The position numbers were made by a program, and so were the translations under genes. 38,877 bases of DNA from a virus: positions 1 to 38,877 of IMG/VR virus record IMGVR_UViG_3300031278_000004. One strand, given 5' to 3'. How positions within the stretch are numbered: position 1 is the stretch's first letter; every line of letters begins with the position of its first letter. Shown here piece after piece: positions 12,991 through 20,434 of the stretch. Under the pieces are notes generated by a model that searched no databases, had not been told where the DNA came from, and worked only from the letters and a program-made list of their open reading frames with translations.

Positions 12991-13560
12991 ATGTCACGGA
13001 AACAGTACGTCTTGCTGCTGGCAGTCGTTGCGATCATGGGCCTTCTCGGCGGCGGCCTCGTGCAGATCAGCCTCCCTCGTGCCACGGCCCAGGCCGCGGC
13101 GGAGAAAGGCAACGAGGAAGCGCCCTTTCCGCGCGGCTATACCAGAGTGGTCACGACGCAGTTCCTTCAGATCGTGGACGAAAACATGAAGCGGCAAGCC
13201 TTCCTCGGTTACGAGGCCGACAGGATTCGTCTTACCCTGTTCGATGCGGAAGGTAGAGGCGCAATCGAAATGAGTGTGAAAAAACAAGGGGAGCGATTCA
13301 TCCGGTTTTATGATCCTTCCGGGCTGCCTCGATTGTCGTTGGTCCTTGACAAGGCCGTTCCTTCTCTTGCCGTGGCAAATACACAAGGAGTGTGTGCGGC
13401 AGCTTTGCGGGCTGACAAAGACAAAACTGCCATTCGTTTTTACGGTCCTCAGGACAAGGCTGGCTCTGTGCAGCCTCTGCTTGGCCTCGGAAACATCGGA
13501 GGAAAGGGCGCGCTTGTGTTCTTCGACAACGCAGGCAAGCCCGTGTGGATGGCCCCATGA
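12991..13560 (+). CDS. Exported or membrane-anchored protein, lysogenic conversion candidate
   Basis: 189 aa. Residues 1-34 form a signal sequence or anchor (MSRKQYVLLLAVVAIMGLLGG... ending ATAQA). The rest is a run of beta-strand units (FLQIVDENMKRQAFLGYEADRIRLTLFDAEGRGAIEM, then IRFYDPSGLPRLSLVL) resembling repeat proteins of the 'xLxLFDxxGxxR' type seen in many environmental bacteria; function unknown. The SD is GGGAG. Being co-transcribed with the repressor candidate, it should be made in lysogens, so host surface change or superinfection exclusion is a reasonable guess. Confidence 0.7.
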   Translation: MSRKQYVLLLAVVAIMGLLGGGLVQISLPRATAQAAAEKGNEEAPFPRGYTRVVTTQFLQIVDENMKRQAFLGYEADRIRLTLFDAEGRGAIEMSVKKQGERFIRFYDPSGLPRLSLVLDKAVPSLAVANTQGVCAAALRADKDKTAIRFYGPQDKAGSVQPLLGLGNIGGKGALVFFDNAGKPVWMAP

Positions 13561-13808
13561 AATCCGTGTCCATCCGCCTGTCCTGAGCGTAGTCGAAGGG
13601 TGTTCATCCGTGGTTCCCTTGCCGTTCTTTACATCCTTTGCGATGAATCGTTTCGGCTCATCGGCGTCTATCGGCGTTCACTCGTGCTTCGTAGCGAGAC
13701 TTCGCAGAGTAGCATCTCCGGTTCCCCTCATGTCATCGCTCTCCTCGTCCTTTCGTAACCAGGAACCTTCCGTCCTTTCCGTTCTTTGCGCCTTTGCGGT
13801 GAAGAATC
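13561..13808. repeat. Repeat array between lysogeny and tail modules
   Basis: No confident gene. Contains ATCCGTG-type units, CCTGAGCGTAGTCGAAGGGT (13580-13602), the palindromic element (13681-13718) and CCTTTGCGG-type units. The rest of the gap to 14010 holds a doubtful 45-codon frame and a CTCAGTGATCTCTGTGGCAG unit. Confidence 0.7.
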
Positions 13809-13946
13809 TTGGAAATCCTTGAAGCGATCAACACGGCGATCCTGACGGTCCTCATCTTCCGCCTCGCCTGGCGGTATCTGTGCGGGCAGGCGGAGTTCGA
13901 GCGGGATAAAAACAGCCTGCCAGAGAGGCCAAAGAGTTCTCAGTGA
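13809..13946 (+). CDS. Possible 45-aa membrane peptide
   Basis: A TTG-initiated frame (LEILEAINTAILTVLIFRLAWRY...) with one hydrophobic helix and a polar tail ending in PERPKSSQ. A weak SD (GGTGAAG) is close to the start and is part of a repeat unit. Nothing else supports it. Confidence 0.25.
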   Translation: MEILEAINTAILTVLIFRLAWRYLCGQAEFERDKNSLPERPKSSQ

Positions 13947-14010
13947 TCTCTGTGGCAGTCCTTTAGCCTTTAGCAGGCGAGACGCGGATTCGGCGATCGG
14001 CCGTCAAGCG

Positions 14011-14643
14011 TCAGTCATCGTTTTTGATCAAATCCTTGTTCCGGTCTATCATGGCCCGGGCCGTCTTGCGAGCGATGCCGGCCTCCTGATATTTTTGACT
14101 GAGCAGCTTGCGGAGATCCTCCTCCGTAATCGTGATCTTGCCATTTGCCGGGTCCTTGTACTTGTCCTCAAGCGCTTGAATTGTCGCCGTCTGGCCGACG
14201 GACACGCCACGCTCCTTCAACACCCGCCGCTGACGCAGAAGCCATGTCAGCCCGGCGCCGGCCACGGCCGTCCCCAGACTGACCCAACCAGTGTTCAGAA
14301 TACCCTTCTCCGCCGCGGTCACAACGAACTCGGCGACGGAGGTCTCGACTTTGGGAATGGCTGATGGCTGACGGCCGACGGCTGACGGCTGACGGCTGAC
14401 GGCTGACGGCTCACCGCTGACCGCCACTTGGCCCTGAGCTCGTGGCCGAAGGGCTGATGGCCGTTCCTCTGGGCCGGTCAGGATTCTCTCGGCGATCTCC
14501 GCACACCCGACAAGAATCGTCCCTGTCAGAACCGCTGCAGCGATCACCACGAAGATACCTTTCACTGCGCGGGCCTTGTCGTTGCCCATAAGCCCTTTTT
14601 CCGTTCTCTGCGTTCTCTGCGGTGAATTCGTTTCCGTTTTCAT
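14011..14643 (-). CDS. Predicted lipoprotein/membrane protein, possible lysis or entry function
   Basis: 210 aa. A hydrophobic segment (IFVVIAAAVLTGTILVGC, ~residues 30-47) ends in a lipobox-like LVGC. Residues ~70-95 are a repeat-encoded linker (SAVSRQPSAVGRQPSAI). A second hydrophobic segment (GWVSLGTAVAGAGLTWLL, ~125-145) is followed by a charged helical tail. Residues ~8-16 (PQRTQRTEK) also come from a repeat. The start overlaps the upstream stop (ATGA); Met19 is an alternative that brings the signal nearer the N-terminus. The position after the tail genes would suit lysis, but no family match is evident. Confidence 0.6.
   Translation of the reverse strand: MKTETNSPQRTQRTEKGLMGNDKARAVKGIFVVIAAAVLTGTILVGCAEIAERILTGPEERPSALRPRAQGQVAVSGEPSAVSRQPSAVGRQPSAIPKVETSVAEFVVTAAEKGILNTGWVSLGTAVAGAGLTWLLRQRRVLKERGVSVGQTATIQALEDKYKDPANGKITITEEDLRKLLSQKYQEAGIARKTARAMIDRNKDLIKNDD
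14358..14412. repeat. GGCTGACGGCTGACGG-type tandem repeat
   Basis: About seven units of GGCTGACGG/GGCTGATGG, in frame inside the lipoprotein gene. Related units are at 10136-10168, 27083-27115 and 32598-32630. Confidence 0.75.
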
Positions 14644-15020
14644 AGCAACCTCCTCACGACATAAAGAATGATGCCGATCAGAATCGGCATCGAGATACCC
14701 ACGGCGAACACTCGCCAGAAACGCTTCTCCATCAGGTCGAGATGCCGGCAGCCCGGCTTCTGACCGGACATGACGCCGTTGTAGTTTTGTTCGAGCTTGC
14801 CGAGCCGGTCATTCGACGCCTTCTGATGCGTGATAATGCTGTCGAGCATGTGCCCGATCTCGATCAGCGCGAAACTCTGCTGCATGTCCTGGCTGAACTT
14901 TGCAATCTGCTCGCGGGCGATGCGTTCGTGCGCCGTCCCCTCGTCGTCGAGCGCGTCGAGCAGGTTCCGGGCCTGGGTCAGGCCCAGGATCTTCGTGATC
15001 TTGTCCGCGCAACTGCTCAT
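14640..15020 (-). CDS. Tail-anchored membrane protein with helical ectodomain
   Basis: 126 aa. A helical region (residues ~10-85, including SFALIEIGHMLDSIITHQKASNDRLGKLEQN) is followed by a C-terminal transmembrane helix (VFAVGISMPILIGIILYVV) and a short basic end (RRLL). Its stop overlaps the next gene's start. Small C-terminally anchored proteins after tail genes can be holin-like or haemolysin-XhlA-like, and the coiled region plus C-terminal TM is reminiscent of XhlA. That is a weak suggestion only. Confidence 0.55.
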   Translation of the reverse strand: MSSCADKITKILGLTQARNLLDALDDEGTAHERIAREQIAKFSQDMQQSFALIEIGHMLDSIITHQKASNDRLGKLEQNYNGVMSGQKPGCRHLDLMEKRFWRVFAVGISMPILIGIILYVVRRLL

Positions 15021-15044
15021 TGTTCAGCCCTCAGTGTTCAGTCA

Positions 15045-15548
15045 TCAGTGTTCATCTGTGTTTATCTGTGGTTCGGCTTTCCGTGCAATTCCCCAACAGT
15101 CGGACCCATTGACAAACGTCGTGATCTTCTGCAATTCCGCGAGCCGAATGAGCACGTCCATGCCGTCCGGCAGGATCCGCCAGCAGTCGAGCGGATAGCG
15201 GTGGATCTCCCACTGCCAGGGGGCGGTGACAAACAACAGCCCGCCGGCCATCATCAGGCGCGCCATCTCCTTCATCAGCCGCCACGGTTCCTCGACGTGC
15301 TCTAAGACCTGGCCGCAGAGGATCACATCATACGCATCGCCCTGCTCCTGGATCAGATAGGGGCCAAGTTGGACCAGGTCCACGTTCGGCCCGGCCTCGG
15401 TATCGCAGCCGACGTATGTCCAGGCGGACGACAGCACTTCCCGATACGTGTGTGGAAAGCTGCGGTTCACGCAGCAGCTCCCCACGTCCAGGACGCGGAA
15501 CGGCTGACCCCAGGCATCGCCCAGATACGAATGGATCAGCGTTTCCAT
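15045..15548 (-). CDS. SAM-dependent methyltransferase
   Basis: 167 aa, class I Rossmann fold. Motif I is RVLDVGS, motif II region YVGCDTEAGPNVD, motif IV YDVILCGQVLEHVEEPWRLM and motif V region GGLLFVTAPW. It resembles small-molecule or glycan methyltransferases rather than DNA methylases. It follows two glycosyltransferases on the same strand, so it may methylate a sugar they add. The ATG at 15548 lies one base after the upstream stop; a GTG at 15572 would add 8 residues. The C-terminus (INTDEH) is repeat-derived. Confidence 0.8.
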   Translation of the reverse strand: METLIHSYLGDAWGQPFRVLDVGSCCVNRSFPHTYREVLSSAWTYVGCDTEAGPNVDLVQLGPYLIQEQGDAYDVILCGQVLEHVEEPWRLMKEMARLMMAGGLLFVTAPWQWEIHRYPLDCWRILPDGMDVLIRLAELQKITTFVNGSDCWGIARKAEPQINTDEH

Positions 15549-15549
15549 T

Positions 15550-16236
15550 TCACGCAACGAACTGGCGTGCACGATCGGCCCTCCACCGTTTCAGCGCCTC
15601 GCAACTCACGCGTCGAACGTGATAGACCCTGGCGTCGCAAGCGAGCAGCAGCGTCCAGCCAGCAGCGCGCAACTGCCGGCAGAGCGGCGTATCGGCCTTG
15701 ATCAAGGCCGGAAGCTGATGCCATCGGACATCGTCGAGCGCGGCGCGGCGCCACACCGTGCAGTTGAAGCTCACGCCCGTGCAATCGCGCACATGGGGAT
15801 CTCCATGCCACAGCGCGGCGCGCAACGCCCGGCCGTGGGTGGGCTCCGTGAGCCGCCCACGATGGTTCAGCGCATTGCACTCGACGGCAGCCACGAGGGG
15901 GTCAGAGGTGATCACGCGCTCCGCGATCTCGCGCGCGCCAGGTTGAATGAAGGCGTCCATCTCGATCGTCCAGACGAAGTCGCGGCTCGATTCCTCAACG
16001 GCTTTCTGGAGAAGCGGAATCATGCGCGGCGGCTCGCCCGGGCCGAGGTCGAGAATCCGCCAACCGCCGTCGCGCAGGGAGCCGCGCAGCCAGTCGGTGG
16101 CCCGGTCCACGGCCGCGATCCGCTCGACGTCCGGGAAGTGCTCGCGGGTGTTCGCCATGGATCTCATGGCGACGTCCGCCGCCTCCTCGTCGGGCGCGAA
16201 GACCGTCGTGATCACCGTTAGGTTTTGATCGCCCAT
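15550..16236 (-). CDS. GT-A type glycosyltransferase
   Basis: 228 aa. It opens with LTVITTVFAPDEEAA, has a DxD-like IEMDAFI near residues 92-98, then a conserved CTVWRRAALDDVRWHQLP. It is homologous to the GT-A part of the neighbouring 873-aa protein: both share GEPPRM/GHPPRM, the acidic IEMD/VEQD box, C-T-WRR-AL and an LKxAG/LRAAG segment. The two are therefore duplicates. The probable role is sugar transfer to a virion protein or a host surface glycan. It overlaps the giant gene by 19 bp. Confidence 0.7.
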   Translation of the reverse strand: MGDQNLTVITTVFAPDEEAADVAMRSMANTREHFPDVERIAAVDRATDWLRGSLRDGGWRILDLGPGEPPRMIPLLQKAVEESSRDFVWTIEMDAFIQPGAREIAERVITSDPLVAAVECNALNHRGRLTEPTHGRALRAALWHGDPHVRDCTGVSFNCTVWRRAALDDVRWHQLPALIKADTPLCRQLRAAGWTLLLACDARVYHVRRVSCEALKRWRADRARQFVA

Positions 16237-18839
16237 GCCCGGGTCCTTTCGGGCGCGACCCGCTCGACGCGGAACCCCTTTTCGAGTTCCTGGGCGAGCG
16301 GGCCGATGTCCATGCAGAATTCCAGACGCCCATTGTTGCGGAGCACGCGCCAGGCCTCATAGGTGAAGATTTCGCGTTGGTTTTGATTCAGCTTTTCCAT
16401 CCCGCCGCAAACGTAGATCTCGCGGAAGCTGTCGGCATCGAATGGCAGGGCGCCGAGCACCGGCCCCCACACATCGAGATCCTTGGCGCCGTTCCAGCCG
16501 AACCGAATGCCGCGCCGGTCCCAGATGTTTCCGCGGCAGCCGATTGCCAGCGTCCGCGCGCTTCCATGCAGACAGCGGCGAGCCGAATGAGGCAGATGGA
16601 CCGCCTGAATCGCATCTGTCATCACGCATACGTAGCCAGCGTGCTTCAGTTGATTCCCGATCTCGCCGTCCACGAATTCGAGTTCCGGGACGCGATTCCA
16701 GTTGATGTGTGCAAGGGCCGAGCGGCGCCACAGCGTGCAGCTCAACGTAGGCCAGCGCGGGATGCGCAAGTCTCCATGCCCAGCCCACGGCTTTGCCTCC
16801 GGCCAATCGCTCGTAAAAGGATACTCGGGCCGGCCATTCGCCGTAACTGATTTCAGATAGAGCGCGGCGACGCGATTTGGCAGCCTTCGCATGAGTGCAA
16901 TCGCTTTTTTGGCCTGCTCTGCCTTCAGCAGCACATCCTGCTCGACACTGAAAATATACTCGCCCTCCGAAATAGTCACCGCCGCGCGCAGCAGTTGGCC
17001 CATACGCGGCGGATGGCCCTCGCGGATCGTGAACGCGGTCAGCTTATCGGATGCAATGGCCAGCGTCAGAAGCGCCCCGGCATGATCAATCGGCACAATC
17101 TTTTTCCAGTCAGGCAAGGCCTTGAGACTATGGCTCAAGCTGGCCGCGGCCATCTGCTCAGTTTGTTTGTCGGGCGCATAGATGCAGGTAATGACAGTGC
17201 CCGGATGCTTCAGGGCCTGCCGCGTATCTTTCTGCGCAGCATGCACGATGCGCGTCAAAGCAGGCCCAGCATCGCAACTTCTGAACTGCCGCGACAGCCA
17301 CCAGTTGCTGTACCTGTTCCGCGCCTCACGATTGATCGCCGGCGCGCTCGCCGGAAGATCTGCCCACGATTGCGGCTCACAGAACACGTCGTGTCCCTGA
17401 AACCAGCTCCGGCCGAGCGCGACCACCGGCAGGTCGTTGAGCAGGAACTCGTTCGTCATGCTCGAGGAAATCACGAGGCAGTACTCGGCGTGCACGGCCA
17501 GTCGTTGATTCGTATCGTTCGGAACCTGCTCATGGCGAAAGACGTGCACGCCGTCCGGCCACTTCGTCAACGCATCGGTCTCTGGAGTACTGGGCGCCGT
17601 CTTCACGGCCAGTTTCAGCCCGCGCTTTTTCAACTCCTCGGCTATGCGACGGACCAGATCATTATGGTGTCCACGTGGCTGCAGGCGACAAAGGGTGCTG
17701 TATTGCTGGAGCCAGAGCGCGACGTACTTTCCCTGGATGAGCGGCGGCTTTTGCCGGGCTTCACGATAGCCGCGTGATACGCGCCGATGATAATCCCTCA
17801 GATCAAACGACAGCTTCTGCCAGTCAATGGCAGCTTCCGCCACGCTGTCCCATTCGGCGTGAATGGAGCTGAACCCGTTGCGCTCGTAACGGTCCAGCAT
17901 GAAATGCTGATAGTGGCCGAAGTATCCGAAGTCAACGCTGAGTGGCACGATGTTCCGGTCATAGCACCATTCGAGAAACTCCCGCCAGGGCCGCACGGCG
18001 CGAGCGACGCCATGCTCTTCCCACTGAATCACGGCATCGGGAATCCCGACCTGTCTGATCTTTTCCGGCAGGCCCATCAGCGGCTTTTCGAGGTCCATCA
18101 TTACATGCTCGATACGCCAGCCCTCGCGGGCGAACGGCTCGAGGAAAAACGTCGTATGCCGCTCCCGATATCCTGGCCGGAGGGCGAACAGCAGCGTCGG
18201 CGCGTCCTCCGCGGGCTGAGGAATATCCAGGCCGGGCACGTGGCATTCGGAGCATATCAGCGGGGTTAGAGGCTGCGCGTGGAACGGACAGGAGATCCTC
18301 TCATGTCCGCAACAGCCGTCCTGAGTGCGATAGCGGCAGGCCCGGAATTCTGCTTGGTGCGCGCGGTGCTGCTCCTCCAATCCAGCCCTGTCGAACGCCA
18401 GGGGGATGCCATGCTCATCGGCCAGCGCGCGAATCGTGGTTGCAATTCCCTCGAACGGAAGGCCCCCATGTTTTGTCTGGAAATCGAGCATCTGTTTCAG
18501 GAGTTGTTCTTGCTCAGGTTTATCTGATAACGACGCGAACTTTGCGAACGCCGCATTCAGGTCAAAGGGATTTGTCTCCTGGACCTGGGGCAGACAGCCG
18601 GCGCGAAGGCGCGCCGCGAGTCGCGCCTTGGCTAAGCGATTGAGAATTGTCCATTGACTCTCTGGCAGTTCGTGGTTTCGCTCGCGCTGACAGGCGATGC
18701 AGTCCTCGGCCATCACATTGCACCGGAACCCCAGGACACGGCTGAGCAGCCCGCACTCATTTGAATGCTCATGCCTCCGGCTGATGTGCCGGCACTCAAT
18801 CGTCTTCGGGTCAACTGTCTGACAGTCCTTGCAGCTCAT
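16218..18839 (-). CDS. Giant multi-domain glycosyltransferase
   Basis: 873 aa. (1) Residues 1-55 and ~165-200 are Cys-rich (CKDC, CIAC, CSEC) and may bind metal. (2) Residues ~205-550 resemble a GT-B/capsule-type transferase, including a LLFALRPGYRERH opening and AEYCLVISSSMTNEFLLNDLPVVALGRS, the 'stigma' of KpsC/KpsS-like and Kdo-transferase folds. (3) Residues ~565-775 are a GT-A domain like the next gene (VITCIYAPD, HPPRMGQLL, VEQDVLL, CTLWRRSAL). (4) The last ~100 residues resemble the second half of a methyltransferase (LPFDADSFREIYVCGG, EAWRVLRNNGRLEF) without a clear SAM motif I. It lies just downstream of the serine-rich repeat gene. Domain limits are estimates. Confidence 0.65.
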   Translation of the reverse strand: MSCKDCQTVDPKTIECRHISRRHEHSNECGLLSRVLGFRCNVMAEDCIACQRERNHELPESQWTILNRLAKARLAARLRAGCLPQVQETNPFDLNAAFAKFASLSDKPEQEQLLKQMLDFQTKHGGLPFEGIATTIRALADEHGIPLAFDRAGLEEQHRAHQAEFRACRYRTQDGCCGHERISCPFHAQPLTPLICSECHVPGLDIPQPAEDAPTLLFALRPGYRERHTTFFLEPFAREGWRIEHVMMDLEKPLMGLPEKIRQVGIPDAVIQWEEHGVARAVRPWREFLEWCYDRNIVPLSVDFGYFGHYQHFMLDRYERNGFSSIHAEWDSVAEAAIDWQKLSFDLRDYHRRVSRGYREARQKPPLIQGKYVALWLQQYSTLCRLQPRGHHNDLVRRIAEELKKRGLKLAVKTAPSTPETDALTKWPDGVHVFRHEQVPNDTNQRLAVHAEYCLVISSSMTNEFLLNDLPVVALGRSWFQGHDVFCEPQSWADLPASAPAINREARNRYSNWWLSRQFRSCDAGPALTRIVHAAQKDTRQALKHPGTVITCIYAPDKQTEQMAAASLSHSLKALPDWKKIVPIDHAGALLTLAIASDKLTAFTIREGHPPRMGQLLRAAVTISEGEYIFSVEQDVLLKAEQAKKAIALMRRLPNRVAALYLKSVTANGRPEYPFTSDWPEAKPWAGHGDLRIPRWPTLSCTLWRRSALAHINWNRVPELEFVDGEIGNQLKHAGYVCVMTDAIQAVHLPHSARRCLHGSARTLAIGCRGNIWDRRGIRFGWNGAKDLDVWGPVLGALPFDADSFREIYVCGGMEKLNQNQREIFTYEAWRVLRNNGRLEFCMDIGPLAQELEKGFRVERVAPERTRAWAIKT

Positions 18840-18860
18840 GCCTCAGCCTTCGGCATTTAG

Positions 18861-19814
18861 TTACGGCGAGCAGGCCGCCTCACACTCGGCCTTGCTGTCA
18901 TACGGTCCGCCAACGACCGAACAATAATTTGAACCTTCCTCAACTCGTGGCAGGCAGCCCGTCTCAAAAGGATATTGGAGACAGGGGTGATTTGTCCGAA
19001 CAACCGCCCCGGAACAATCTCTGCTGATATACTCCTCGTCCTTCCGGCAGTACCATTTGTTCTCGATCAGGCTGATCATGGCCGAAGATGCACGGCTGGA
19101 GGCCTTAGAGGATGCACGGCTCGACGCCAGCGATGATGCACGCGATGATGCGCGGCTGGATGCCCGACTTGAAGCTCGGCTGGATGCCCCGGACGAAAAA
19201 CCGCTGGATGCCCCGGTGGAGGCTTCGGACGATGCGCGACTCGATGCCCTGCTTGAAGCTCGGCTCGATGCCTTCGACGAATCCTTTTTTGACCATTCTG
19301 ACGAGCCGGCATTCGATGAGGCATTGCTCGAAGCGAAAGTTGACGCCCTCGACGATGCCCGCGAGGATGCTTTACTGGACGCATCTGACGACGCTTTGGA
19401 CGAATCCTTTTTTGACCATTCCGATGAGCCGGCATTGGATGATGCATTGCTTGAACCGTATGACGAGGCTTTCGATGATGCACGTGATGATGCTCGGCTC
19501 GATGCGCGTGACGACGCGTCTGAGGATGCGCGGTTTGATTGCCTGGACGATGCATCGCTCGACGCCTCTGAGGATGCCAGGTTTGAGCCCCTCGATGATG
19601 CGTCGCTGGATGCCTTTGACGAGGCGTCGCTCGATGCGTCCGATGACGCGCGGCTTGAGGCCCCACTCGATGCATCACTGCTGGCGCGACTCGAATAGGC
19701 CGCGATCTGCACGACGCCATCGCCCTTGTTAAATGCCATCAGGCCGGCGCCCAGCTCGACGACGCCATAGGTTCCCAGATTGCCGTTTTCGTCAATGAGG
19801 ATAATTGTTGCCAT
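18861..19814 (-). CDS. Serine-rich repeat (ASSx)n tail protein
   Basis: 317 aa. Residues 1-40 are a small beta-type N-terminal domain ([22 protein letters not shown]). Residues ~41-247 consist almost wholly of Ala-Ser-Ser-x tetrapeptides, x mostly Arg, Asp, Lys or Asn, with two copies of a WSKKDSS-containing block 41 residues apart. Residues ~250-317 form a Cys-rich domain with 7 Cys (256, 267, 278, 287, 298, 311, 315), unusual for a cytoplasmically assembled virion protein. The start at 19814 avoids an upstream TTG. It follows tail genes and precedes glycosyltransferases, so a glycosylated fibre or adhesin is the best guess. No homologue is known to me. Confidence 0.7.
   Translation of the reverse strand: MATIILIDENGNLGTYGVVELGAGLMAFNKGDGVVQIAAYSSRASSDASSGASSRASSDASSDASSKASSDASSRGSNLASSEASSDASSRQSNRASSDASSRASSRASSRASSKASSYGSSNASSNAGSSEWSKKDSSKASSDASSKASSRASSRASTFASSNASSNAGSSEWSKKDSSKASSRASSRASSRASSEASTGASSGFSSGASSRASSRASSRASSRASSLASSRASSKASSRASSAMISLIENKWYCRKDEEYISRDCSGAVVRTNHPCLQYPFETGCLPRVEEGSNYCSVVGGPYDSKAECEAACSP
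19073..19692. repeat. 12-bp tandem repeat tract in the serine-rich gene
   Basis: The ASSx coding region is a degenerate 12-bp tandem array (about 50 units). A block starting ATCCTTTTTTGACCATTC is duplicated at 19281 and 19404, an offset of 123 bp. Such arrays change length by slippage. Confidence 0.8.
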
Positions 19815-19816
19815 TC

Positions 19817-20371
19817 TCAACTGCCCTCAATATAGATCTCCGCGTGTCCCGGGGAAATTTCACGAAACCGCAAAAGCCCTTTGAGATACCAGGTTTGCGC
19901 GGCGACCTGCATATCGCCGGATCGGCTGCGCGTGAAGACGTGATCCGTGCGCCGGCCCGTAATTGTTACGAGCGCCGTGGCGCTCAGGCCGTCATCGGCT
20001 ACTTCAATAACCTGATCCACCCGCATCGGACCGGCCATGTCCTTGCAGGCATACCAACTTCCGCCCTTCGCGCCGACGCGATCGCCAGCGGCAAGCGACT
20101 GGCCGGCCTCGAGCTCGACGGTGACGTAGGCCTGGGCGCCAATGCCGCTGATGATGCGTCCGGGCTTCCCGGAAGGAATTTCGCGGCGAATGATCCCGAG
20201 CATCGTGATGCCGCCATACGCGGGCTGGCGGCCATTCAGGAAATTGTCGTCCGCGTCGGCGCCCGTGAGCTGCATGATGCCCTGGCAAGGAGCCGGTAAT
20301 GCGGATAGATTTTTCGCGCGAGGCCACTGGCCCGGGCGCGGGGCATAGGGGGCCGTGCGCTGATAGGCCAT
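19817..20371 (-). CDS. Tail-region structural protein, beta-rich
   Basis: 184 aa, function not recognised. It has strand-rich segments: [21 protein letters not shown], then [21 protein letters not shown], then [17 protein letters not shown]. The 'AGQxLxxGDxV...G' segment recalls capsid cement or head-fibre folds, but its place after the tail tip argues for a fibre-associated protein. The SD AAGGA precedes the ATG at good spacing. The serine-rich gene starts 2 nt after its stop. Confidence 0.6.
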   Translation of the reverse strand: MAYQRTAPYAPRPGQWPRAKNLSALPAPCQGIMQLTGADADDNFLNGRQPAYGGITMLGIIRREIPSGKPGRIISGIGAQAYVTVELEAGQSLAAGDRVGAKGGSWYACKDMAGPMRVDQVIEVADDGLSATALVTITGRRTDHVFTRSRSGDMQVAAQTWYLKGLLRFREISPGHAEIYIEGS

Positions 20372-20434
20372 CAGCTATCCTTTCTCGTTGAAGTCTGCAT
20401 TCTGCACTTTGCACTCATCGTTCATCCTTCACGC

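Noticed and set aside
13561-14010. CRISPR-like array in the repeat cluster
   Set aside because: Units of several different families, unequal lengths, no regular spacers and no cas genes.
14358-14412. Tandem GGCTGACGG units as an integration or replication iteron
   Set aside because: The same family occurs at several unrelated places, including inside coding sequence, and it has no association with the origin or att region.
19057-19698. 213-aa reading frame on the plus strand across the serine-rich gene (many Asp/Ala/Leu/Arg)
   Set aside because: It is the complement of the 12-bp tandem array; any array without a stop in one frame tends to lack one in the antisense frame. No SD or operon context.
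18861-20371. Diversity-generating retroelement around the tail genes
   Set aside because: No reverse transcriptase and no template/variable repeat pair were found; the tail repeat is a simple tandem array.
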